This document shows, piece after piece, positions 1 to 11,010 of a stretch of DNA of 64,000 bases. The DNA is from Antedon mediterranea (Eukaryota > Echinodermata > Crinoidea > Comatulida > Antedonidae), in NCBI RefSeq assembly GCF_964355755.1, contig NC_092671.1:4599001-4663000 (forward strand). Reading direction: 5' to 3'. Position 1 is the stretch's first letter. Every line of letters begins with the position of its first letter. The position numbers and the translations under genes are program-made. The notes beneath the pieces were generated by a model. That model searched no databases. It saw only the letters and a list, made by a program, of their open reading frames with translations, and had not been told where the DNA came from.

Positions 1-1
1 G

Positions 2-379
2 AACTTAACATTACGCCATTCTAAGACTTCTACGGGAAAACCTCCGATCATTGTAAATATTACATCACAAACAAATAAGGCGTTTTGCCCTGTACACCAC
101 CTTCGGGTGTATTTAGATTCCTTCGGTCATACGCACGGTCCTCTATTCCAACACATGAACGGTAAACCAGTGACACCACAATTCATATCATCGTGCATTA
201 AGACAGCAATTTCTTGTATTGGGTTAAACACTAATTTATACAAAGGCCATAGTTTTAGAATAGGAGCGGCTACGCACGCCGCAGGTCTTGGGCTGTCAGA
301 GCATATAATTCAAAAGATGGGGCGTTGGTCCTCCGATGCCTTTAAAACCTATATACGGATACATTCCTTCAAAATCTAG
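2..379 (+). CDS. Tyrosine recombinase, C-terminal part (retroelement YR ORF)
   Basis: The frame is open from base 2 to the stop after residue 126, so the N-terminus lies outside the window. The C-terminal catalytic block of the tyrosine recombinase (phage integrase-like) family is visible: KGHSFRIGAATHAA contains the H-x-x-R pair, GRWSSDAF carries the following W, and TYIRI contains the probable nucleophilic tyrosine about 9 residues later. Spacing and motif wording match the YR ORF of DIRS/Ngaro elements, in which the enzyme integrates a circular cDNA. No host gene in the window resembles it. A Crypton-type DNA transposon recombinase is the alternative, but the downstream split repeats favour a retroelement. 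Confidence 0.7.
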   Translation, partial: NLTLRHSKTSTGKPPIIVNITSQTNKAFCPVHHLRVYLDSFGHTHGPLFQHMNGKPVTPQFISSCIKTAISCIGLNTNLYKGHSFRIGAATHAAGLGLSEHIIQKMGRWSSDAFKTYIRIHSFKI

Positions 380-641
380 TTTACCACATAAAACACGGCG
401 TTTGGCCGAACATACCGAGCGTATGGCTCTTGATAATGAGCTTGTGGCTCTTGATAATGAGCTTGTGGCTCAAGAGTAAGGTCTTTTACATTAAAATAGA
501 TGTTTGTAACTTTGTTAGTTAACTAAGTACTGTATTAGTACTGGTATGTTAGATGATACTGTTTCGTTTTAAATTTCCTTGTCCTTTTTTTTTTTTTTTC
601 TTTCTTGGTTTTGTTTGGGTGCTCCCATTTGCAATGGGTTC

Positions 642-942
642 TGGCCTTTTTGGCACCCACGATTATAAGCATGTATCATTATATCATTATATTTTATTTT
701 ATATTAATTTAAACTACTGTGTTAACTACAGTTTTGATTTCAATGTTTATGTTTCTATTCGATCAATTATTATTATACATGTTTAACCTGTAATTTAAAG
801 GCAGAGAGTGAACCCACATTTCGTAGGGAAGATCAATTCTCTCGTAATTTTTATTGCTTCTCTACTTTGCGTCATTATCAAATAAAATGGCATTTGACAC
901 TAAACTTGTTTCGTATTTTTGTGAGAGCCAGTTGTCACAAAA
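642..942 (+). repeat. Split direct repeat, copy 1 (B1)
   Basis: A ~300-bp sequence beginning 'tggcctttttggcaccca' and ending 'gttgtcacaaa'. It recurs almost unchanged at 1284-1586. It follows the recombinase ORF and precedes the unique A2-like stretch. A short 21-bp tandem duplication ('cttgtggctcttgataatga') lies just upstream at about 430-472. Confidence 0.7.
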
Positions 943-1283
943 TAATTTCTTCCGAGTAAAAATACCAAAGGAAGAATCGTTTGTGTCAATGGGTTTCACT
1001 CTATTAGTATAGTTTATCGGTCAGTTTCCCATGACTTTATGTAAACTGTTTGGATGGGATGACCATGAAGCTACCGATTTATGATATCCTCAGGGTAGAA
1101 TGGTATTCAAAGTATGACTGGTAAACTCATTAAATTCTAGGCGTGTGGTTTAATTCTGAAGCACGACATTCGCTTCATAACCGTCTCCGGACAAACATCG
1201 CATTTATTAAGTTTGATGTATAAAATAATTTCCCGCCTCCACCCCTTACTCCACCGGTGTTATTGTACGGTGTTTTATAAGTT

Positions 1284-1586
1284 TGGCCTTTTTGGCACCC
1301 ACGATTATAAGCATGTATCATTATATCATTATATTTTATTTTATATTAATTTAAACTACTGTGTTAACTACAGTTTTGATTTCAATGTTTATGTTTCTAT
1401 TCGATCAATTATTATTATTATACATGTTTAACCTGTAATTTAAGGGCAGAGAGTGAACCCACATTTCGTAGGGAAGATCAATTTTCTCGTAATTTTTATT
1501 GCTTCCCTACTTTGCGTCATTATCAAATAAAATGGCATTTGACACTAAACTTGTTTCGTATTTTTGTGAGAGCCAGTTGTCACAAA
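1284..1586 (+). repeat. Split direct repeat, copy 2 (B2), at the element/host junction
   Basis: Second copy of the 642-942 sequence, differing by a 3-bp ATT expansion and about three substitutions. It ends at 'cacaaa', where receptor coding sequence (minus strand) begins. The stretch between the copies (943-1283) has no ORF that I can support. Confidence 0.7.
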
Positions 1587-2140
1587 TATTACAGTATTCA
1601 CAGAAAAACTGAAAATCCATATAATTGTACAAACTATTACGGATCTAGAAGGAGCACCCAATCCACTTCTTTGAAACCAGTAAGATCTACAAATTGCCAT
1701 ATAGCGTTCAACAGAAAGCCAGAAAATTGTTAAAAAGGCTGCAAGTATAGCACTAAAAGGAAGGTAACCTTGAAGTCCACAATCCAATTGCTTTCTACAT
1801 CATCAATACTATAATTTGATATCGGGATAAGTTCCTTAAAATTTCTCATTTCAATGGGCGTTGCAATTAAAAATATCGTATCAGCTATTGCCAAGTTTGC
1901 TAGATAAACGTACACTGATGTTCGTAGTTTACTTACTATAACGATAAATATCATTATGTTGCCGACAATACCAAAAAATATCACAATATGAATTGCATAC
2001 ATAAACACCATCTTTTCAACATCTGTATTCAGGAACATATCAATGATATCATCATATTGACTCGTATTAAACGTCGAATTCCCGTATTCAGAGTCCGGTA
2101 CATCATAAAATGATAAGTATTTTCTCTTGAATCTGACATC
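1587..2140 (-). pseudogene. 7TM receptor pseudogene (alpha-1), cut by the YR element
   Basis: N-terminal half of a class A GPCR: N-terminal tail, TM1 (VGNIMIFIVIVSKL), TM2 (LANLAIAD), TM3-TM4 with SVERYMAICR and IIWIFSFSVN. The homology stops at 1587, in the loop after TM4, where the retroelement begins. It is also broken in two other places. The initiating ATG near 2140 is out of frame with the body, and a frameshift near 1785 splits ECL1/TM2 (downstream of 2038) from TM3. No C-terminal half is present in the window. The closest relative is the alpha-2 copy at 23214-24060. TM3-TM4 resembles the gamma genes at 13517 and 28686. Confidence 0.85.
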
Positions 2141-3822
2141 TTATTATTATTGAAAATGTTTACATTCATACTCTCTTCTCTCAGTTCAATTCTCAGTTCT
2201 ACCAATACAATAATTGAACTACTAATGTAGGCCTAATACCGGTTGGGAAGGTTACATTGCAATTCTTACTATATACACTAACTGGAAACTCCAACTCAAC
2301 GAAAGCTTATCTGAAAGCATCATGGGCTACGTTGTTATTATTATATATATTTTCTAAACAATAACCACCTATATCGATATTTTTGGCAATTTATTCCATT
2401 ACCTTCATAAAGTCCGGTCAATAATTGTTGTTTTTGTGATCCCACTTTTGTAGTGATTAATTTTGTTGCAGCTGTTTTCCTGGAACTTAATGATAATGTT
2501 TAAATTGTAGCACCACCAACACAGCATCATTGTTTTCGACATCGTCGTCAAAATCATCATCATCACCACCATCATCGTCATCATTATCATTGACTTTCAA
2601 ACAATTACTACGAGAATAAATGAGCAATTGTTTTATTGAGTGCAGAAATCAATGTAAACAGCATCATTACTTATTGGTAATGCAATTAATCTGCTTAATA
2701 TTTAATAATAATTAATTATGATTCATAATTCATTATTTTCCTTAGAATAATTACTTATTAATCCGTAAATAAATGAGTTAACATGACGCCAGCATATGTG
2801 TAAAAAAAAACCGAGTGCTTATCTGAAAGCTTCGTATAGTAGGTAATATCGTTATTAATGTATCAGAATATTTTTTTAAAACGAACCCATTTATTTTTTT
2901 AAATTTTGCTATGAAAAATATAAGTACCTAAGCAGGAATGAAAGTAACTACAACAATCACACAGGTTCAGCGTAAAACATTGGCAGGCCTACAAGTTTCT
3001 CTAACTATTAGTTACCGTGTGTTCAGCGCACAACATTTGTACAAGTTTCTATACCTAAAGTGAAAGCGAGTTCAGCATCAAAAAAATGGTACAAGTTTCT
3101 AATATCTATAATAGTGACATTGAATTTAGCGTAATTGTACAGACAATAATTTCTGAATCTATAGCAAGTTCAGAGTGAAACAAATGTAACTTTCTATAAC
3201 ATTGAGTTATGCATAAAACAATTGGTACAAGTTTCTATAACTGTTGACAGTGAATGTGTAAAACATTAGTACAAGTTTATATAACTTGTGTACATACATA
3301 GATATAATGACAGTAAAACAATTGGAACAGTATATCATTTTATAGCTTGTCCACGCCGGACAATCTACTACCGTATTAGGCCTAATGTTTCTTTACTCTG
3401 AAATTATTGACTACATCCTTCCGCACAATAGAGTACAATACTTTGGTGTGTATCAACTACAATATTATTTACAATGAAAGTTGCTTTCATTTTATGATGC
3501 AAGGAATAAGACAATGGAACATAGCCAAAGAAATAATAGCCTACAACAAAAACAAAAATTATGTAGATTTTACAAAGTAATATTTGTAAACATTAATTGA
3601 ACAAACGTTTACATATATAAATGGATTACTAAATCAAATTTATAAACTGTCAGATAACGTTTAAAAGAAATTGTGAATATAGCCAATAGTAAAAGTAAGA
3701 AATCTCACGTTTGTAGCGAGATTGTTGAAGCTAGTAAATACAAAATTAGATTTACAATTCTGAAAAAGAAGTTTAAAACTTAATCTATTGTATATTTATT
3801 AATATACCTAATGGTAATAATT
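2141..3822. repeat. Duplicated spacer module, copy 1
   Basis: Non-coding spacer between alpha-1 and beta-1. It recurs at 7805-11690 (interrupted by a transposon) and 24061-25609. It contains a CAT/CAC-rich patch (about 2540-2592) and a run of degenerate ~60-bp repeats built on 'acaagtttct' and 'gttcagcg' (about 2960-3320). I see no gene in it; the small ORF at 2405-2590 is a translation of the CAT-rich patch. Confidence 0.75.
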
Positions 3823-4799
3823 TTATTTATTATCTACTAATCTTTTTCTGAAGAAGACATCAACAAATGCCTGTCTAAAACTTTCATTAACTACATTGTA
3901 TATCAAAGGGTTTATAGACGAATTTATATATGTTAAAAACCAAAAAATATTCGATCCAAGAATATCAAACAAGTACATAATGCCAAATACATACACACAC
4001 TGGTGTAATGCAGAGAACATAAACAGTAACTGTCACAATAAATGTCCACAATATTTTCCTCTCAGATTTTGAACGTGGGTCCGTCTCGCATGGATTTGGC
4101 ACCGTGATGTTCTGAGATTTTTTTTAAATCATAAGGAAACATCCACAATTAGCAATATAGTCACTGTAAATTGTAGAATCCAAGACATTGTACAAAGTTT
4201 TTCGTAGCTTTGTTTAATAGTACATACAGTTGCATGGTTTGAGATATCATACATATCAGACCAAGCAAATATAATTGTATTCACAGACAAAATGAAAATC
4301 CATATAATTACACATACTTTCACAGATCTTGTGGGAGAACCAAATTCACTTGTTTTAAACTGATAAGGTCTACAAACTGCCATATAACGTTCAACAGAAA
4401 GCCAAAAAATCGTTAAAATGGCTACAAGCGCTGCACTACAGGAAAGTAAGTTAGCATTCCACACCACCAATTCCATTCTTCATCATAAATCGTATAAGGT
4501 ATTAGAACAAAATCCTCACCTTGTCCGATTTCAAAGACGGATATAATTAAAAACAATACATAAGCTATTGCCAAATTGGCTAGATACACGTACACTGATT
4601 TGCGCAGTTTACTCACTATTACGATAAATGTCATTATGTTTCCGATCATACCAAAGGCGGTCACAATATGAATCACATTTTTAAACACCATCTTCTCAAA
4701 ATCTCTCCGTAGGAACATATCTATGACAGCATCATACTGACTGGTGTTGAACATTGAATTCCCGTGTTCATAAACCGGTTCACCTTCTGAAATTGACAT
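3823..4799 (-). pseudogene. 7TM receptor pseudogene (beta-1)
   Basis: Decayed duplicate of the intact beta-2 gene at 11691-12734. The start codon (4799, MSISEGEPVYEHGNS) and TM1-TM2 are intact. A one-base deletion in TM3 near 4440 ends the frame. A second open segment (4129-4476) carries TM3 (SVERYMAVCRPYQF), TM4 and TM5, but about 30 bp of ECL2 are missing (the Y-R-Y-R-A-T to W-P-D-M-Y stretch is collapsed) and another deletion removes the end of TM5. The last segment (3823-4020) has the end of TM6 and TM7 (NPLIYNVVNESFRQAF) with part of ECL3 deleted. At least three disabling lesions are present, so it cannot encode a receptor. Confidence 0.9.
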
Positions 4800-5607
4800 T
4801 TAAATATTTAGATATGTTGTTTTCTGCTTCGACAAAATTAAAACAGCAACCAACGACGAATGGAATACCAATTCGCGGGGTAACTAAATTTGCTGTTGAC
4901 GTGTTAAAAATAGGCCTACTGTTGCAAAGATTACCACTTTTGTGGGTTACTAAAATGCAACTAAAGATGTTTAAAACGTTTACACCACGACTGTACCAAG
5001 TTAATCTGGGAAACGATTTGCTAAAAACAAAAAACGGACGTAAACTGTGTGACCTTTGAACTTAGTTCATTTTATAAACTATGTACAGGTATATGATCAC
5101 AAGTTACCACAAAACTTAAAACAGTACTTCTTTCCCTTTTCTTTTAATTTTACTGCAGAAAACGTCACATCACACGTGCAGGTAAGTATTGACCAATAAT
5201 ATAACAAGAGACGACTTGAACGATAATATGAATTCTTATTCTTCGCAAACAAATCTGCTTCTTTCTCTAATCAACGCAATATCTGAGTTGCGTGTAATTG
5301 TATTCAGTGGTAGTTAATATATAATTCCGTGTAGAAATTTCCTTTTTAAAGAAATATCATCTCTTCTAGCTATATGTCTAAAACATCGTAAGTGTCAGTG
5401 AGTTGATTTTGTTCAGCGGGGTTTTCTTTGCAAATATTTCTACATCAGTTATTTGCATACAGATGAATAGCATTCTACGTAAACGCCATAATCAGTCAAA
5501 CATTATTTTTTATCAAGCTTCCAAGTTTCATACCGCAGCAAAAGATGTGAATATTATTATTTAGCGATAACGATGATACGTACCAATTAATCATAAAATA
5601 CATCATT
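4800..5607. other. Intergenic spacer between beta-1 and gamma-1, duplicated at 12735-13516
   Basis: About 0.8 kb carrying the beta-1 5' flank and the gamma-1 3' flank. It aligns almost end to end with 12735-13516. The 101-residue ORF at 4754-5059 is the antisense of the receptor N-terminus and is not a gene. I see nothing else in it. Confidence 0.6.
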
Positions 5608-6663
5608 TTATTTCCTTCGAATTTTCTTGTAGAAAACGTCAACAAATGCTTGTCTAAAACTTTCATTCACTACATTATATATTAAAGGATTTACAGATGA
5701 ATTAAACAACGATCCCGTACGAGAAATTGAGGGCCAAACTGCATCGGATTCAAGAATATTAAAAAAGTATAGTATTGTACACACAATATACGGTGATATG
5801 CATACAAAATAAACTATGACTGTCACAAAAATTGTCCAGAGTATTTTTTTCTCAGATTTAGAACATAAGTTGGTTTCACATGAAGTCGGCACGATTTTGC
5901 TTGACTTTCTTAATGAATAAAACATGAGCAAATATAAAACTAACATAATCACAATTAACACCATAAAAATCGTAAATTGCAGTGTCCACAAAATTCTACA
6001 AAGTTTATAGTAGGTTGGCTTAATAAGACATATAGTTGAACGATTTGAGATACCTCTATACATATCTGGCCAAGGAAAATTGACGGTTGCTCGATACTTG
6101 TAAACAAATACTACAGCATTCACCGGAAAACTGAAAATCCATATAATTGTACAGACTATTACTGATCTCGAGAGAGTACCAAACTTACTTTCTTGAAACT
6201 GATAAGGTCTACAAACTGCCATATAACGTTCAATGGAAAGCCATAAAATGGTTAAAATGGCAACATCTGCAGCAATAAAAAGGAGGTAAGCTGGTAGTCC
6301 ACACAACACATTCTTTTGTACATCATCAATTATGGTATACTTTTTTGGCAATAGAATTAGTTCCTTATGTGTGCTCATATCAATGGGTGACACGATTAGA
6401 TATAACGTATCAGCTATTGCCAAATTGGCTAGATACACGTACACTGATTTGCGCAGTTTACTTACTATTACAAAAAATGCCATTATGTTGCTGATAATAC
6501 CAAAAGCGATGATAATATTGATTACATAATTAAGCAACATCATCTCAAAATCTCTGTCCAGGTACATACGAATGACATCATCATATTGGCTCGTGTTAGA
6601 TGTTGAATTCATGTATTCAGATTCCGGTAAATGATATGATGTATTGTCAGCTGAAATTGACAT
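5608..6663 (-). CDS. Class A 7TM receptor (gamma-1), intact, 351 aa
   Basis: Single-exon rhodopsin-type GPCR, presumably at the plasma membrane; the ligand is unknown. The N-terminus (1-42) has sequons at N7, N19 and N23. TM1 is about 43-67, with SNI in place of the usual GN. TM2 is 76-97 (LANLAIAD, D85), TM3 119-150 (C121; ERY 145-147), TM4 166-188 (W175), ECL2 has C212, TM5 is about 225-252 (no proline), TM6 271-303 (CISP 288-291, so no toggle W), TM7 311-335 (NPLIY 325-329), then helix 8 and a basic tail. The start is the Met aligned with all gamma paralogs. An ATG 33 bases upstream opens only a 7-codon uORF. A TATA box lies ~240 bp upstream and a leader element between the two. It looks functional. 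Overall style is peptide-receptor-like. Confidence 0.92.
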   Translation of the reverse strand: MSISADNTSYHLPESEYMNSTSNTSQYDDVIRMYLDRDFEMMLLNYVINIIIAFGIISNIMAFFVIVSKLRKSVYVYLANLAIADTLYLIVSPIDMSTHKELILLPKKYTIIDDVQKNVLCGLPAYLLFIAADVAILTILWLSIERYMAVCRPYQFQESKFGTLSRSVIVCTIIWIFSFPVNAVVFVYKYRATVNFPWPDMYRGISNRSTICLIKPTYYKLCRILWTLQFTIFMVLIVIMLVLYLLMFYSLRKSSKIVPTSCETNLCSKSEKKILWTIFVTVIVYFVCISPYIVCTILYFFNILESDAVWPSISRTGSLFNSSVNPLIYNVVNESFRQAFVDVFYKKIRRK

Positions 6664-6789
6664 CTTGCTATTTATTTATGTCCACATTCATATTCTCATC
6701 ATCTCCTCAATTACATATAAGCAATCAATCAAAATAAATTGTATTCCATAGAAAATATAAAGCTAATAAAAGTAAACAATTACGATGGT

Positions 6790-6850
6790 ATGGTAGAGTT
6801 ACTCACTTGTGGAGTGACCACCACGGAGTGATAAAACACTGTCCGTTTAC
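6790..6850 (-). promoter_or_regulatory. Single copy of the gamma leader element (GGAGTGATAAAACACTGTC)
   Basis: Single unit containing 'gtggagtgaccaccacggag' and then 'tgataaaacactgtc' on the + strand. It lies between the TATA box and the start codon of gamma-1, so it is probably transcribed as 5' UTR. Matching single units occur at 27495-27550 and 29872-29905, and about ten tandem copies at 14642-15185. Confidence 0.5.
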
Positions 6851-6900
6851 AAAGTAGTGGTCTGCGGCAATACGGTAAAGATGATCAACCAGTTAACACC

Positions 6901-6911
6901 ACTTTATATAA
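6901..6911 (-). promoter_or_regulatory. TATA box of gamma-1
   Basis: TTATATAAAGT on the minus strand, about 240 bp upstream of the gamma-1 start codon. The same word in the same context (CCACTTTATATAATAA on the + strand) sits upstream of gamma-3 (27607-27617) and gamma-4 (29966-29976). Conservation across three paralogs supports a core promoter role. Confidence 0.55.
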
Positions 6912-7049
6912 TAAAGTCATCTGGAAAAAGTTTTGTTTACTAAAAACCGGAACTGACTATTACACGCGGTCAACGGCTCCTACTTAGCAATACTACCTGA
7001 CCACGTTTATTCACGTATAGGCCTCAGTAACAAAGTTTATCTGATCTGG

Positions 7050-7270
7050 TAAATGGTGTTTCTATTATAAGGCGGGCGTGCCAATTGCAAACAAATTTGT
7101 AATGAGACGTACATACGATTTCTGGTAAATAATTTAATCTTTTTTAAAACTAAGTGGAGATTATTAATGTAGAGATTGATACGGACATTGCCTAATGCTA
7201 AAGTGAATCGTTTATTGTACCTTTGTATAGGAATAGTGTATTGTGTGTTACGCAAATGAACTTATTATAG
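7050..7270 (-). promoter_or_regulatory. Conserved upstream block, gamma-1
   Basis: A ~220-bp block containing, on the + strand, 'ctattataaggcgggcgtg' and 'ccaattgcaaac'. It is shared with 27749-27970 (gamma-3) and 34683-34875 (delta-1). It contains a GC-box-like CACGCCCGCC (minus strand) beside a TATAATAG. The remaining spacer, 7271-7804, holds no gene I can support. Confidence 0.45.
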
Positions 7271-7862
7271 CGCCAACATATTACACAAACTTGTACAGAA
7301 ACAAAAATGTTTTTTGTACACATCATATCATTAGTGGAAACTCCAAGTAACCCATTTTTACTTATAACTTTGTTTGGAATATCAAATTCTCCAATTGTGC
7401 TGTAATAAACTTGTGTGTTTGGGTGTCCATGTAGGGCCTACAGGGACATTGTTAAGAATGCCCCCTAAATGGTTCATGACTCGCATCTGAAATTGTCTAC
7501 TCCGCCGACGTCATAACCAATAACGAAACTAAGACATATATTGGTATGACGGGTGGGCAGTTTAAAACTATAGGTTTAACAATCACAAGAAATCTTTCAA
7601 AAAAGAAACGTACAGTAAAGAATCCGAGCTCTCAAAGTACGTATGGTCTTTGAAAAGTAATGACGTAATGTTCACAATTAAATGGAAAGTAATTAAATAT
7701 TCCTCCACTAAGAACGCCGCTTATGGGCGTTGTAGTCTTTGTCTAGATGAAAAGCTATGTATTCTAAATGCAAACAAAACAAATTACACCATTTCTAGGT
7801 ACATTTTGTGATCCCACTTTTGTAGTGATTAATTTTGTTGCAGCTGTTTTCCTGGAACTTAA

Positions 7863-10307
7863 AGATGTATTGTCCCCCTGAAAAAAAATTTTTTTTCAAT
7901 ATTTTTGTTGAATAGGCAATTTTAATTGCACATAAAAGTTATTCACTTTGACCTCAATTTGGATTGAAAAAAATAATTTTTTACACGGGAAAATCGCAAT
8001 TTAATGCAAAAATTAACCAACCGGAAGCTATTTGTCTGAGACAAATGTGTTCCGGTTTAATTTAACCCTTGACCTGAGTTAGCTCATAAATATTCATATT
8101 GTATGGATACATCATGTGGATGATGATGCTTTCCAAATCAACAGCCAACAACGATAGCAATGCGTGCGTGCGAGAGAGTCGAGTAGTGATGCGAGACGAA
8201 TCTTGAAGAAAACACGAAAACTATAGCTAGCAGAATGCTAAGTTAGAATTACAGTTAGTAACTTTGATGTTGAATCTTATTCATTTAGGTGAGTTTTTGT
8301 TTCGCTAACAGGAGAGGCCTAGCTAGGCCTAGGCCCGAATTTGCTGCTACTGTACTACTAGTCTACTACTACTAGCACTGACAGTCTCGAGTAGCCTAAA
8401 CTGCTGCCTACTTCTGTCTCTAGAAGTAGAGTGTAGTAGGCCTAGGCAGTACACTGCTAGCTAGGGCTACAGTAGACCACCACCAGAAAGGATGTATTTT
8501 TGTTTCTATCATGATGAATTGGTTTAATTTTTAAAGATTTCAACTATCTATTCGGCAGTGAAAATTTAAAAAAAAAGAAAATCTAAATATTGTTTTGGAT
8601 GTTTTACTGATGCAATATTTTAAAAATATTTTCTTTATCAAATGCAATAGGTTCAAATTAACATTCCGCAAATAAACATTTTATGCAGATATTTTGACAC
8701 AAATTTCTTTTTTTTTAGGTTGATTGATTGAACAATAAGAGCAAGTAGTGAGAAACATAAAATGTATCGTACAGTGGCAACATTCACAATTTATTGAAAC
8801 GTTTCTTACTATTAAAATGACACTTTGTAATGGATGTGAGCGATCTTAGAAGACTATAGCTGTCGTAATTACTGCCACAATCAACAAATTGATAATTAGT
8901 AGACAAATTGACACAAAAAACAATACAGGAATTCAATAAGATATACTGTATATATATATTTTATTAACTCCTTTTGCACTGTAATATTTACAGTAAAATT
9001 ATGAAGTGTAAGTAAATTTGAAGAATTTATCCTGTGTACTGTTGTAGTAGTTTTTTTTTATTTATTGAATGTTATGTTTACAAAATAATATACTGTACAT
9101 ATAATACAAACAAAATTATACAATATTTTACAAGCTGGACAAGAACATATTGGCCGAATGCAGCAGGAGAGTCGGAAATATTTTTCCTGCAATATCCAAT
9201 CATATTCCAATACCGAGTCTATCATTGTTGTCTTTGGGTGACCTCTGTTCCAGTCTTCATCAACGTCTTTAAAAAAAGTAAAAGCAAAGTATGAAAATCT
9301 GGAAAAAATAGATCATGCATATTTAGTGCAAAATTGTGCTAGTGAAATTGCTTACTTTGACATATAGTCAAATAAGTACATATACTACCTTTCTATGGTA
9401 ATTAAAACACATTACTTATAATGTTATAACTTATAAAAAGAGAAAATAAATATTTGACTTACTACAGTACAGAGAACATTTGTTTGTGTTGTAAAATGGC
9501 TAAGCTGGCTTTTCCCCTCTGTCTACTTGTACAGTGCTGCTGGAAGGTTCTCCATTTCAGGCTTGTATTGCAACCATTTTCCCTGAAAAATGTTTGTTTT
9601 ATTTTTATCATAAAAATTAGTTAAACAAGCTTCAACTGTAAATATATATGGTACAGCAAGCTGGCTGTATTTTCGGAATGTAGCTAAGATTGATGGCATA
9701 TAGCCTAGGCCAGTCTATGAAGAGTACAATGTATAGGGCCTAGCTGGGCATCTTCTGCAGGGACCTGATTGTCACAGTCTGCTTGCTACTAGCCTAGTAA
9801 TATGCAGCAGCATGTATTAATTATTCTAGGCCTAGCCCTGAACTGAAAAAATCCCAGGCTAAGTTAATTAATTTACCTTCCTGTTATTATTGCGTTATAT
9901 ATATTATTATATCTAAAATAACCGTCTAGGCCTACTTACCGACAAATTAACAGCTCAGCTTTACATATTTATACGATCAGGCCAGGGAAACCCACAGTCG
10001 AGTAGCGTCGATCTCTGGTGGTGTTGTTGTACAACGTGCATCGTCCATTGTTAGATCAGATCTCTGCTGTGTGGATGCTCATTAACATATCATGCATATG
10101 TATGAGTTAGCTCTACCGGCCTAATTTCTGAGCCGACGAGTTCGAAAAAATGGTAAACTTATTTTGATTTTTTTATAAGCGAAATCAATATTTTTTTCGG
10201 ATTTTTTTTCGGTGGAAGTGAATAACTTTATGTTAACTACAAAACGGTCTATTCAAAATTTGATTTTTTCCATCTTTATTTTTCATTTTTTGGGGGACAA
10301 TACATCT
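7863..10307. mobile_element. TTAA-flanked DNA transposon, non-autonomous, 2.45 kb
   Basis: The ends are inverted repeats beginning AGATGTATTGTCCCCC, flanked on both sides by TTAA (7859-7862 and 10308-10311). The empty site, with a single TTAA, is present in the duplicated spacers at about 2490 and 24491. Inverted similarity continues imperfectly for ~220 bp: AAAGTTATTCACTT lies near both ends, and a GAGTTAGCTCATAAATATTC block matches GAGCTAACTCATACATATGC in the other arm. TTAA targets are typical of piggyBac and Kolobok, and the AG terminus fits Kolobok better. I see no transposase; the 86-residue ORF at 9034-9294 resembles nothing I know. The core is AT-rich with CTACTA/TAGGCCTAG-rich tracts. 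Confidence 0.8.
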
Positions 10308-10930
10308 TTAATGATAATGTTTAAATGGTAGCACCACCAACACAGCATCATTGTTTTCGTCATCGTCGTCAAAATCATCATCATCACCACCATCATCGTC
10401 ATCATTATCATTGACTTTCAAACAATTACTACGAGAATAAATGAGCAATTGTTTTATTGCGTGCAGAAATCAATGTAAACAGCATCATTACTTATTGGTA
10501 ATGCAATTAATATTTAATAATAATTAATTATGATTCATAATTCATTATTTTCCTTAGAATAATTACTTATTAATCCGTAAATAAATGAGTTAACATGACG
10601 CCGGCATATGTGAAAAAAGGTGCTTATCTGAAAGCTTCGTATAGTAGGTAATATCGTTATCAATGTATAAGAATATTTTTAAAAACGAACCGATTTATTT
10701 TTTGTTAATTTTGCTATCAAAAATATAAGTACCTAAGCAGGAATGAATGTAACTACAACAATCACACAGGTTCAGCGTAAAACATTGGAAGGCCTAAGAG
10801 TTTCTCTAACTATTAGTTACCGTGTGTTCAGCGCACAACATTTGTACAAGTTTCTATACCTAAAGTGAAAATGAGTTCAGCATCAAAATATGGTACAAGT
10901 TTCTATATCTATAATAGTGACATTGAATTT

Positions 10931-11010
10931 AGCGTAATTGTACGTAATTTAGCGTAATTGTACGTAATTAAGCGTAATTGTACGTAATTTAGCGTAATTG
11001 TACGTAATTT
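10931..11010 (+). repeat. 20-bp tandem repeat, four copies
   Basis: Four consecutive units of AGCGTAATTGTACGTAATTT (one has a T-to-A change). The same spacer has one unit in copy 3 (about 25137) and a degenerate one in copy 1, so the array expanded after the module duplicated. Confidence 0.85.

Larger units (their letters stand above)
1..1586 (+). mobile_element. 3' end of a DIRS/Ngaro-like tyrosine-recombinase retroelement
   Basis: The element runs in from the left edge. It consists of the end of a tyrosine-recombinase ORF (to 379), then a ~300-bp sequence at 642-942, a unique ~340-bp stretch (943-1283), and a near-identical second copy of the 300-bp sequence (1284-1586). This order matches the B1-A2-B2 tail of the split direct repeats of Ngaro-type YR retroelements. 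The A1 repeat would lie outside the window, so the assignment rests on the B pair and the recombinase. The two B copies differ by about three substitutions and one 3-bp indel, so the insertion looks recent. The right end falls inside a minus-strand receptor gene. The junction shares only 'acaaa' with the host sequence and shows no target duplication, as expected for recombinase-mediated insertion. Confidence 0.65.

Noticed and set aside
553-1431. Two nearly identical short ORFs (553-786 and 1213-1431)
   Set aside because: They lie in the duplicated B repeats of the YR retroelement and have no domain; the similarity is that of the repeat.
2540-2592. CAT/CAC-rich patch as a coding histidine or methionine repeat
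   Set aside because: Simple-sequence patch repeated in three spacer copies with no conserved frame.
4754-5059. 101-codon plus-strand ORF, and its relative at 12689-13120
   Set aside because: Both begin antisense to receptor N-termini and differ by indels between duplicates, so they are not conserved as coding.
6332-6529. Plus-strand ORFs antisense to TM1-TM2 (also 27037-27234, 33663-33860, 57003-57227)
   Set aside because: Shadows of the receptor genes: low stop frequency opposite hydrophobic codons.
9034-9294. 86-codon ORF inside the TTAA element as a possible transposase
   Set aside because: No catalytic motif, composition like the flanking non-coding sequence, and far too short.
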